Below, one piece after another: positions 36,201-45,337 of a stretch of DNA of 64,000 bases. This stretch comes from Symbiodinium natans. Taxonomy: Eukaryota; Sar; Dinophyceae; Suessiales; Symbiodiniaceae. The DNA lies in assembly GCA_905221605.1 (NCBI GenBank), contig CAJNDS010002715.1, positions 243,826 through 307,825 on the forward strand, in the 5' to 3' direction. Below the pieces are notes generated by a model. It did no database searches. It was not told the origin of the DNA and worked only from the letters and a program-made list of their open reading frames with translations. Made by a program: the position numbers and the translations under genes. Numbering within the stretch: position 1 is the stretch's first letter; the number at the start of each line of letters is the position of its first letter.

Positions 36201-38332
36201 GATCACCTCCAAACACCGCTTGTGGACAAAGCTCAGGGGTCTTCAATCTGGCACCATCGAGTTTTCCAACCTTGAGATGTAGCTTTGGATTTGTGAGGCT
36301 TCGAGGTGTAAGGGGATGTGATCTTGACTCGCAAGCAGCTGGGCCTGCACAGCTGAATCCTCCGCGCTCGAGGGTTCCAGCCAGGCGCCTGAAGGCGCTA
36401 AGCTTAGGCTTACGGCCCAGTCATCAAGCCCCGCCACCCCTCAGGGTGCACTGGGGAAAAAGCCTGCAAAACCTACATCCTTGTCCTGAATGATTTGATG
36501 TAGTGGGCAGGCATCAAGAAATAGGGTTCTATAAATTATAGATGAAGTGAAACAATACCGACCTGAAGAATTCTGTTTCGAACCACACAAGTTTCCAAGA
36601 GGCAGGGCTGTGTGTGAAGCAAGCTTCCAGGCCCTAGCAATAACATCCGGTCGGCGCCTCGCTAGGAGGCGATCGGCCTCGTCGCCGCCCTGGAGACAAA
36701 CAGCACTCTACATGGTAGAGAGGGGCTCTGCCGCAACTCGAATATTCTGACTCAGTCCCGGGATGGCGTGTCCGATGTGTTGCAGAAGTGTGCAGTACGT
36801 CTCCGAGCACATCTCAAATGATCTTCTTTCACCTGGCCTGGGAGATACCGACCACATAGATGTCGGCATGCCTTCGCATAAGGCCTTGGCATCAATTACA
36901 GTTGTTCTGAGGGCAGTGCAGTTTAGAACAATGTCATGACTGTATGCAATTCCTAGCCTTGGCGACGGCGCCTGTTTCACCACTGAGCTTCAATGCAATT
37001 AAAGAACAACATGTGATGTGAAGGTCTTTGTGGGCACACCGAACGGCCGCTCGCGAGCTTGGTGATGCCTACATGAACCGCATCGTAACAATGCAAATAT
37101 TTTATCCAGACTTTGAAGTTTGGACCGTAGCCGAATGTTTCAAGCCACTCAGACTCAGTGACCTAGACTCTACCCTACTCCCAGGCAATGCTCCGCCGAA
37201 GGGCCGAAGCGCTGCTACTTCGCAGCATTCATCGACCCCAACGCGGGATGGACTTTTGAGCCAAACCGCACGCAACAGTGAACTTTCTGGCGGTCATACT
37301 CCGGACTCAGAAGTCTCCTGCAAGGGTTTGGGTGTTCATCTTTCCTCCCTGAGAGCCCTAAAGGTTCCGCACCCAATCACAGGAAGAGTCCCTGTTCAAT
37401 GCAACCTGGGCTACGGGTTTAGCGCAACTGCGCTCATCTCTTTTGTCGCATTGCCATAATATCTCCATGCTCTCAAGCTTGTTTCATAAAATCGAGCGGG
37501 GGAAGGCTGCGGTTCTCGCGCCCAATCGGCTTGGGCTGTCCCAGGCGTCCGACACACTTCATCTTGCCATGATCTTGCGCAAAGCTCCTGCCATCACTGC
37601 CATCCTGTGGGGCGGGCAACTACCGGCTCCCGGCCAGCTACATCCTCACCAAGAGTCTCCGAGCATCACGTGTCGGAATTCCCAGCTCAAGGTCGTCCCC
37701 GTCGGAAGAGTCGGAAGTGGGATCGTGCAGTAGGACATCTAACCGAATCGAACCTGCTGTGACATTGGTGGTGTCCGCGGGGTGGCATCGGTAGCATTGT
37801 GCGGACAAGCTCAGTGATGTACCCAGTCCGGGGACTTTCCCTTGTCAAGGCCATGGAGCTTCCCATGCATCCTCGGCCAGCACGTCCTCCCTGGCCTCGG
37901 GCAATGTGGAGTCCACATGACAAAGTTCACACAAGTCACCCGGTCATGCAGCTAAAGCCTAGAACTGCCACCTTGGGGCGCGATTCAAGTGATACCTTGC
38001 AGGATTCTCTTCAGCATTTTTTGGGGGTTCGGAGACCGGGCCAGGAGAATAGCTGAGCTAAAGCCTGGCAACTCGTTGAATCGGCAACACCGGAAAATTA
38101 TCCGACGCAGCAGAGATGCAGTACTCGACACACCGCGCATGCTCTGGAACAAGCACTCGCCAGAGCAGTGTCTGCTGCAAGAACGCAGGCCAGCCTCATG
38201 GATGCATGAGTGAGGTTTCTGATCACTTCTATATTGTAGACACACATCTACGCGTGCAGGCGAAAACACACAAAACACACGCAAACATGTGATTCCAGTA
38301 GGCAAGTGTGTTTGTATGTGTATATCTACACT

Positions 38333-38366
38333 ATACATACATACATACATATATATATATATATAT

Positions 38367-38398
<32 letters not shown>

Positions 38399-38475
38399 CG
38401 TTGGGATTTATTGACAGAGAGCGAGCGAGAGAGAGAGAGAGAGAGAGCGCCAGCGAGCGAGCGAGCCAGACAGAG
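38333..38475. repeat. Compound microsatellite (CATA, TA, GA, GCGA)
   Basis: (CATA)n from 38333 passes into (TA)n to about 38398, then after a 15-base spacer a (GA)n run at 38415-38448 passes into GCGA repeats. Frames through it are artefacts. Confidence 0.85.
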
Positions 38476-41019
38476 ATACATACATGTATGTATAGAAACA
38501 TCAACTAAGCATGCAATGTGTTCGTCTATAGCTTTTCATTTTACAGCTGCAGCGCATAGAACAACCAGTACAAAGGCTCAAGAAGTTCACCAGGGCACGC
38601 CAGGCGACTCAGCTTCCCTGCTGCAGAAAATACCCCGAGGCTCGGCGGATTGCCATGTCATAGAGGGTCCCATCCTGTCATGGTGGTTTCCAGCTTTTGG
38701 ACCCTCTACCACTACTACTACGACGACTACTACTGCTACAACTACTAATACTTGTACTTCTGTTGCTAGTGCAATGTCGAATCAGTCGATGTTGTTGCCC
38801 ACCCGTTTCGCATGCGTTTACGGGGAAAAGGTCAGGTTGTACAATAACCCAAGTTCTAGTTGACACAGTGAAACGCTAGAGTTTTTTTTTGCCACCCGCT
38901 TAGCTGACCTCTCGGACACTCTGCAGGGAACTGGCGAAACGCTTGAGTTGGGTGTCAGGGTTTGTTCGGCGTGGTACACAGCTGGATAGACATGCCTTCA
39001 TGAGAATAACAGATACAATACACAGCTCCATGTTAATAGCACCCTGCCCACCCTCTCACTCAGTCAACGTTTAGGAACTACTGCACTATCATGGTAAATC
39101 CCCCCGCCCAAACAAAGCAAACGGGCTGGGGCACGGTGAGGTTCAATTGAGCGCCTGGGCTTGAATAAGTCTCCAGGAAGCGAACGTGTGAAAGGTTTGA
39201 ACCCAGTGGCAAGTCATCTTGTCAAACGATTCGATCCACATCCCGAACTAAAGCAACGACAACTAGCTCGGTCCCGCGTTGGGCCACTACACTAGAACGT
39301 ACAAGCTGCGATAACATGATATTTCGATATACTTGGCTTACATCTGTGCTTGAGTCAATGCTCTAGCATCTCCTAGTTTTCCTTTGCGCCAGATTACTGT
39401 CGCAAGGAGTTACAAGCAGGCTCGCGGGGTTACCGCGTAGCTGAGAGGGAAACGAGGTTGCATGAACCCTTTGCAGGGAGGGGAACCCCCATGGCGAAAC
39501 AGCTGCCCGGGCAACTGGGTGACCCCCCAATTTGGCCCAGACCATTCTTGACCCAGCCGCTCGCCTTGTTTGGCGAACGTTGGCCGCAGCCGCACCACCG
39601 AGTCTGATCGAAGCTGGTGCCACACGGCGTGATGCAGCCCTCGCCGGCTGCAGAATGTCATGGGTAGGGGTTCTGATTCTTCTGATTGAACCGCGGGGGA
39701 GAAGTCTGCATCTTCTGTCGAAAGAACATCCAACCCGTCGGCGCCTCATTCACCTCCATCAGCTTCTCGTTCCTGAACGTGCAATGAGGGAGTAAGTAGC
39801 CCAGTGCTTCTTGACTGCAAGTTGAAATTGCGTGGCATGGCAATATGTCGCTCCTAATGGCAAAGCACATCTGAAGCATACCTGGGGATCCTGGTCAGGG
39901 AGCGCTGCAATTTGTGCCCACTTGGGGATATTGGAAGTATTTTTAAGTCTTTTGAGGCTACCCAGGAAGCCACTGCATAGATGTTAGTTCTGGTTGCCTT
40001 TGCTACGAGTATGCCCCGCTAGCACCTAAAGCTCAAAGGTGGTGGCATGTCAATGCTCTGCGCTACAAATCTGACTGCTTCCCGCAAGAAGAAAACGCAA
40101 CAGGAGCCCTTTCTCGCGGGCGAGCGTCACCAGACGCTCTGCCGAGCTAAAGTGGAGGGCGGTCGCCTGAATGCGAAACCCAAGTGAAGACCCCATCCGA
40201 CTGGACTTCATAACTACTTCCTTAGAGTCCTCGGGGCTGGTGTTAGTAAAACTTAAGCTCAAGGTAGCTCGGTGTCCATACTAATTCATAGTGCACCCTT
40301 GTTGGTGTTGCTCTTGCTTTTGTAGGGAACCTCAAACCCAGAAAGGGCAAAGGGTACCACTGGGCGACCAAGTAGGAGGCACGATGAGGACACTACACAT
40401 GGCTACACTTGAATGCGATTTCGGGCAAGCTCCAGTAGTTTTAAACACTTCCCGTGGAAGAGCACCTAGCCGGGCGTTCTGCGCAAACGTTCTCGATGAT
40501 GTCCCTGTCCCACCCCCATGAACAACCGACTATGATCCCACATTCATCTTTATCACGCAGCGCTCCAGCACAGAACGACCACGCAGCCAAGGTCCGGACA
40601 GGCTCCATCTCGCGCGCGAAGGCGTGGTGGAGCAGAAACCTAAAGCAACCGTGGGTCATGGGCCGTCTGGCAAGAGGATTAGGGTGATTAGGGTTGATGT
40701 TTCCTTGGCAAGGGGTACTGAAAACCCTGAGTTGTTGGGGTCGGACCATTGCACGTTCAAATTTATCCGTTCGAATTCGTGCATGAGCATGAGTGCGTCT
40801 ATGCTTTCGTTCTTTCTCTAAAATAAACATACGACCACTTGTTTGTGCCAGCTTCCCGCAGGATAGGTCAAACACTAACACTTACTCTGAGTTTCCTAAG
40901 CGCTAGACTCGACCCTGCACTACGGGTGTCTCAACCCTTAAACGATAACGAGGCGTACCCACAGAGGCTCAAGACTCCCTCCCCCCCTCCCTAGTTGAAC
41001 CCTAAACAGGCTAGGCCAC

Positions 41020-41024
41020 TTCAC
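41020..41024. repeat. Left target-site duplication of the integrated element
   Basis: The 5-mer ttcac directly precedes the left terminal repeat and recurs directly after the right one (60676-60680). Polintons usually make 6-bp duplications, and a sixth base does not match here. Five bases is within the range made by RVE-type integrases. Confidence 0.7.
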
Positions 41025-41316
41025 AGTTAGAGTATACCTTGCCTATTTTGGCTAATAATGCCACCGCCAACCCATTAGATGATTATCCCTATACTCCCCC
41101 CTACATTTCACCGATATATCACTACTACTTCCCCCATTAGATGATCATTCCTATACTCCCCCCTACACTTCACCGATAAATCACTACTACTACCCCATTA
41201 TCAATACAATTCTAGGAATAACCATTACCCCATCTATTATCTCTAAGGTGGCATTATTGGTCTAAATAGGCAAGGGGGTTCTCGTAGAATTTGGTTCAGG
41301 GTTTAGGGTTGAGGGT
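41025..41316 (+). repeat. Left terminal inverted repeat (292 bp)
   Basis: It matches the reverse complement of 60384-60675 without gaps and with about eleven substitutions, five of them clustered near 41233-41240. The structure inwards is a 12-bp tip (agttagagtata), a 29-bp arm at 41037-41065, two direct copies of a 62-bp unit (41071-41132 and 41133-41194, each with ctatactcccccctaca), a reverse-complement copy of the 29-bp arm at 41247-41275, then ctcgtagaatttggttcagg and a telomere-like gggtttagggtt. Confidence 0.95.
41037..41275. repeat. Palindrome-bounded unit inside the left terminal repeat
   Basis: The 29-bp arm at 41037-41065 (starts ccttgcctattttggctaat) is matched by its near-perfect reverse complement at 41247-41275. 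The same arrangement is present in the right repeat (60425-60453 and 60635-60663). Each end of the element can thus fold on itself, or is a small MITE-like unit with its own inverted repeats. Confidence 0.75.
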
Positions 41317-41449
41317 GATTGCAGGCGTGGAAACACATGCTCAGCAGCACCTCGGTCAGCAACCCGCGTTGCCTTTTGCTCGTGGATGTCCTGCGCATCC
41401 TGCGGTGAAACATGTAGGATACAAGCTGTTTTGTAACATCTGCTTCTCA

Positions 41450-43610
41450 TCAGATTTGGTCAAACCATTGTGTAAACGCCTCGCTTTCCACATACATCAA
41501 ATCCCAATGGTCCGAGGTGGTCGGTGTCCATTTGCACTGTTTGCCCTTTGCTTTGAAATCCCAGAGCGCCAGCTTTGGCTTGGGTTCCCCCTCGGCTTCC
41601 TCTTTCAGCAACGTGTTTTGAACTAGCTCTCCATGTTGATGCGTCTTGGCGATACTGATCTGGATTGCGAGAACCATGACTGCGTCACCATGCTTGTATC
41701 GGAGGAGACTGTCCAACACCGGATACTTGAAGTCCTTCGGAGTAAAATACCCTGTCAAGCCACCGGCCGCAATCTTCTTTTCGTTATCGTATTCTTCGAT
41801 TGCTTGCGAATTGTAGCCTTGCAACTCGCCACCCTTGACTTCGATGCTCTGTGTTGGCTTGTCATCGTGCCTCCAATCCAGCGTAAGTTTCACGTCGAGC
41901 TCGGTCTCAACGACATGCTTCCAAAAGAAGTGAACCAGCATCTCAAAAGCAGTTCCCGCAGCACCGGGATTGTAATCGGACAGCATGGCATACATCTCCT
42001 TCACACGCTTGGGACTGCTTTGGGTGTCTGCTCTGATGCATTGAATGACGTAGTCGGACCTTGGGACTTGATTCGCATGAGCCACGCCATGTTTGAAATC
42101 GGAGTCCTCTTTCGCTGGGAAGAAGGCAAGTAAGTGAGAGCGCTGCTTGTGTTCAGCACTACTGGTAGGACGGGTGTTGACAATGAGAAAGTTGTCCTTC
42201 TCATCTTGACTCAACATTTTAACAGTTCTGAAAATCTCTGCCTGGGCACCATCCGGCTGAAAGCAGCCGCGAACAGAACCACCACAAATTCTGTATATAT
42301 TCTTGTCCAGCTCATGCCCCGTCTTATTCTCTTTGGAGGAGTTGAACTTGTCGTGGAAGGCTTCAAACTCCTTCTCGGACCAACTCCAGAGAACTAGAGT
42401 GTGAGCTTTCTGTTGGATATTGAACTGATTGCCAACGATGTCCTCCTCGCCATGCCCAGAAACCAAGCCCATGAACTTGATGACGTTGGAGTCGTCCTCG
42501 AGGATGCGATGCGCTCCGCGGAAAATCGTCTTAACTTCGTGGGAGAAGAGGTCGCCCACGTCAATGATGCAGACTTTGCACTTGCTGTCAGCGAGGACCT
42601 GTTCCAACAACATGGACGTCGAAACATCAACCTTCTTGTAGGTCCTCTTCCGGTATTGCCCGTCGTCTGCCCAAATGGCAATGACATCAGTGCCTCTGAT
42701 GGTCAGGTGCAGTGTTTGCACATTGTGCTTGCACTGGAGGGTGTTCGCCACCAGCCATCCGCACCACGTCTTGCCTGTTCCAGGACAACCGACAAGCGAA
42801 ACCAACATTTTGTCCCCATTGTCTTTCAACGTAGCCACTGATACATCGTGCACTTGAAGAAGGTGCTCCCGAAGGAATATCGGTTTGTCTGCCTCCGTGT
42901 TCTTCGCCAGCCTTACAACAGCACGACAACCAACCCTAAACAGAACAACCGAAAAATCTAAACTAAAAAAACGCATCCAAACCAATATAATGAGAACACT
43001 CGCCCAAGGCACAAAGGGGTGAAGCCTGAAACGTTCAACAGCTTGCCTTCCTTGAAGTCTTCATCCGCGACCGTGGGAATATCGAACTTGCGTTCGGAAG
43101 AGGGTGTCGGCAACGCCGTCGCTGAACCAGCCTCGCCCACAACAAATGAAAAACCCTAAACCCAACTAAGCAACCCAATCAACTAACCCAATCGGGAAAC
43201 CCTACGAGGAAACCACACCTAGGGGGAATAAACCACTACGCTACAACCAAAGGGCCAACCCCTAAACCCAATAAGTAAGGTAATCAACTAAGGCTATTGG
43301 GGAAACGACTGCAAAAATCAGGAAAGGCAAAAGACATGTATTGGAGCCCAGGGACCGGTTCTGCTGTTTGACTTGTGGGGCGGAGCCTGTTCCGCAAACG
43401 CAAAATGACAGCAGCGCGGGCCTTCGCATCCTCTGTTTGCAAAAGGGCAGCTAGGTCCTCAAAAGAAGCACCTCTTACATCTTCCGCGTCAAGCTCTTGG
43501 TAGGCATTTGCAGCGGCATTCTTGACATCGTCAGGCACACTCAAGTCACTGACCTGCGTCAAAATCCAACGGTGTTCGAGCTTCTGCCGTTTGGACGGCA
43601 GTTCAGACAT
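41450..43610 (-). CDS. Crinkler/RHS-like protein: P-loop NTPase plus PD-(D/E)xK-like nuclease, two introns
   Basis: I model three exons, 43610-43356, 43131-43013 and 42911-41450, giving 611 residues with frame kept through introns of 224 and 101 nt; both acceptors read AG/GCTGG. The N-terminus is a short charged leader (MSELPSKRQKLEHRW). Exon 3 has a Walker A GCPGTGKTW, a Walker B-like VCIIDVGD, and a C-terminal part with YFTPKDFKYPVLDSLL and VMVLAIQISIAKTH. The last two match the D and QxS/T elements of the restriction-like nuclease in RHS and Crinkler proteins (family knowledge). These proteins are nuclear effectors or retroelement-associated factors in protists and oomycetes. The gene is more GC-rich than the rest of the element and alone has introns, so it looks host-derived. 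The domain call is good; the role is unknown. Confidence 0.72.
42912..43012 (-). other. Inferred intron 2 of the Crinkler-like gene
   Basis: GT at 43012 and AG at 42913-42912 give a 101-nt intron; its removal joins …SGFTPL to LAKNTEADKP… in frame. It contains the word tttagggttgg near its 3' end, as intron 1 contains gggtttaggg. Confidence 0.55.
43132..43355 (-). other. Inferred intron 1 of the Crinkler-like gene, with internal direct repeats
   Basis: Donor ccg/GTCCCT and acceptor gcgAG/gctgg keep the reading frame exactly at a codon boundary (…TAEP then AGSATALP…). The intron contains two diverged 47-bp direct copies (43154-43200 and 43260-43306), each with ccctaaaccc, caatcaacta and gggaaac on the plus strand. 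A repeat-built intron recalls dinoflagellate introner elements, but that link is inference. The GTCCCT donor is weak, and an alternative acceptor with a good pyrimidine tract sits at about 43309. Confidence 0.5.
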
Positions 43611-43873
43611 GGCATCTACTTGGAACGAAAACCGTGCAATTAAATGTGTGACACTGGGCTACATCTTTGTCCTCTCATGCACACTCAAAACTCGTGAAAC
43701 TGGCATTTAGGAACTTGTTGCATGGAAGACGTATTCAGCGAAGCTCCTCTTGAACAGCCTCGTGCACATACAGCAACATCGGACATGGGAGCTATGTTGA
43801 AAGGTTCGGAACAACTCACACTGCTTTCAATTGGCACATCGTAGAACTCAACTCTAACTTGTAAGTGGCCACT

Positions 43874-43921
43874 CACAACTCCAAGTTGCAAGTCGTAAAA
43901 CAACTTGCAACTCGAGTTGTG
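43874..43921 (-). terminator. Hairpin 3' of the integrase gene
   Basis: Positions 43874-43893 and 43903-43921 are reverse complements over about 19 bp with one mismatch or bulge around a 9-base loop. It lies about 34 bases beyond the integrase stop. It is one of six strong hairpins at gene ends in this element. Confidence 0.65.
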
Positions 43922-43954
43922 AAAACCACCACAACTTCAAAAGCACAGGAAAAG

Positions 43955-44866
43955 CTACACCTTTAACAACTCAAAGCGTAAATACGCTCTATCATTTCCT
44001 TCAACATAATAATATTTTTGGCCCAGCTTTTCATCAATTCTTTCTATGGTATAAACATTTTGGCTAAAATTGCCCACTCTCTCTTTTTCATTGGGTTTCC
44101 GCTTCCTAAATATTTTAACTTCATCACCAATACTTAATTCAGGATAGACCCGATTTCGTTTAGCATTCATATTTAAATGCAATTTAACTTCTAATTCGTT
44201 GCTCGGTTTTCTGGCATCCTTTGGGGTGAAGCCAGTTGCGGAATGTTTCATTTTATTGTTGTATGTTAATAATATTTCAAAAATATAGTCGGTCCATTGG
44301 ATATTGTTCTTACCCTTTTTCTGATCGGCTTCAACTCTACGATATAATAAATCTTTAAAGGTCCTAATAGCTCTCTCGCTAAAATTTGGATGCGCCCTAG
44401 TCCTGTGATGTTCTATGTTCTGTTCCTGTAAATACGTTTGTATTGCCTCCTTGTTCATTGCTCCCTCGTCGTCGGTATAAATTATTTTTGGCTTCTTTCC
44501 CATCTTATTTAAGCACTCAATCATTCCACTGGCTAAATCTTCTTCCTTCTTACCTTTAATTGCCACGACATGCATAAACTTATCAAATATATCAATCATT
44601 ATCATACCTACCTTAAATTTTTGATCTTTCAAGTCATTAATAAAAAATAAATCCATCTGATACTCATATGCGGAATGCGGGGCGACAAAGCTGTTTGAAC
44701 CGACGGGCTTTCGCTTTTGATCAACATTCTTCCTAAAAAACTCGTTAATATCAGACATTGTGATGGTTTTGTCTTTCTCCCGCGCTTCTTCTAAAGTCCG
44801 GCTTTTTGAGCCAAACCCCGCGCGATCAAAATAGACATCATTAATATTTTTTTGTTTCTCACTCAT
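43955..44866 (-). CDS. RVE-family (retroviral-type) integrase
   Basis: 303 residues; integrates element DNA with a short target duplication. The N-terminus (VYFDRAGFGSKSRTLEEAREKDKTI-like) matches the Polinton integrase lead region rather than a retroviral HHCC finger. The catalytic core has D72 in EYQMDLFFI, D132 in YTDDEGAMN and E164 in NFSERAIRTFK, a DDE triad with about 31 residues between the last two. The C-terminal ~70 residues (GDEVKIFRKRKPNEKERVG, then YTIERI and YYYVEG) resemble the SH3/chromo-like DNA-binding tail of Polinton integrases. The frame is intact. Together with the 5-bp duplication at the ends this explains how the element entered the genome. Confidence 0.92.
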   Translation of the reverse strand: MSEKQKNINDVYFDRAGFGSKSRTLEEAREKDKTITMSDINEFFRKNVDQKRKPVGSNSFVAPHSAYEYQMDLFFINDLKDQKFKVGMIMIDIFDKFMHVVAIKGKKEEDLASGMIECLNKMGKKPKIIYTDDEGAMNKEAIQTYLQEQNIEHHRTRAHPNFSERAIRTFKDLLYRRVEADQKKGKNNIQWTDYIFEILLTYNNKMKHSATGFTPKDARKPSNELEVKLHLNMNAKRNRVYPELSIGDEVKIFRKRKPNEKERVGNFSQNVYTIERIDEKLGQKYYYVEGNDRAYLRFELLKV

Positions 44867-44885
44867 ATAAAAACAAAAGAAAATA

Positions 44886-44911
44886 ATGATTTAATAACTA
44901 AATTAAATCAT
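44886..44911 (-). terminator. Hairpin at the stop of the small basic gene
   Basis: ATGATTTAAT (44886-44895) pairs with ATTAAATCAT (44902-44911) around a 6-base loop. It overlaps the stop codon (44911-44913) of the 104-residue gene on the minus strand. Confidence 0.6.
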
Positions 44912-45225
44912 CATTCGGACATCGGCATTATGATCTTGCAGTTCTTCATGTCGTATTTTACCGAGCCGTGCTTGGGCTTCATCGGCTTCTTTGCATTCAA
45001 TATTTCTGATAGCAATTCATCGTTAATCTCCTCGGGCTTCAGTGTGATATTGTTAGCTTGTTCATACTCCTTGATCTTCTTTTTCTGGTTGTGTCTTTGT
45101 GCAGATTCCCGTTTCTTTTGCATGTATGCCTCTTCCTTGTTGCGCTTGTGATAATACAGCCTGTTGTATATGGCGAGTTGCTCTTTGATTTCTTCTATTG
45201 TCATATCCTCGGGCTTCTTGCTCAT
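44911..45225 (-). CDS. Small basic hypothetical protein
   Basis: 104 residues, not recognised. It is highly charged, with a long helix-prone middle (NKEEAYMQKKRESAQRHNQKKKIKEYEQ) that looks like a basic coiled coil or DNA/RNA-binding helix. It lies directly upstream of the integrase on the same strand (45 bases between the stop codon and the integrase ATG) and divergent to the polymerase. Probably co-expressed with the integrase; function unknown. Confidence 0.7.
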   Translation of the reverse strand: MSKKPEDMTIEEIKEQLAIYNRLYYHKRNKEEAYMQKKRESAQRHNQKKKIKEYEQANNITLKPEEINDELLSEILNAKKPMKPKHGSVKYDMKNCKIIMPMSE

Positions 45226-45337
45226 ATTACTATACTATATATATTATTTTTTTCTTTAGATGCATTTTCTTTAAAAGAAATCTTCAGAAAAATCCATTTA
45301 AAGGGAAAATAAATATATACTTTAATTATAATAGTAT
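45226..45337. promoter_or_regulatory. Divergent AT-rich promoter region (early genes)
   Basis: 112 bases between the divergent starts of the small basic gene (with the integrase behind it) and the polymerase. Almost all A/T, with tatatatatta on one side and ttaattataatagtat just before the polymerase ATG. It is the only spacer able to drive these units, but no defined motif was proved. Confidence 0.5.

Larger units (their letters stand above)
29183..41019. other. Host intergenic DNA, no recognisable gene
   Basis: Nearly 12 kb without a frame I can assign. It contains a TA microsatellite (31240-31258), C runs near 31418-31436 and 33546-33556, a CATA/TA/GA block at 38333-38475, an ACT/ACG trinucleotide stretch near 38708-38750 and a spliced-leader-like 12-mer at 33279-33290. 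A hydrophobic minus-strand stretch at about 33170-33270 could be a membrane exon but lacks support. Confidence 0.45.

Noticed and set aside
41071-41194. Direct repeats considered as a CRISPR-like array
   Set aside because: Only two contiguous 62-bp units without spacers, inside a terminal inverted repeat.
41450-43012. Reading the Crinkler-like gene as a single 520-residue frame starting at 43012
   Set aside because: The start is GTG and the first ~30 residues are hydrophobic intron translation; the spliced model joins smoothly with two upstream exons.
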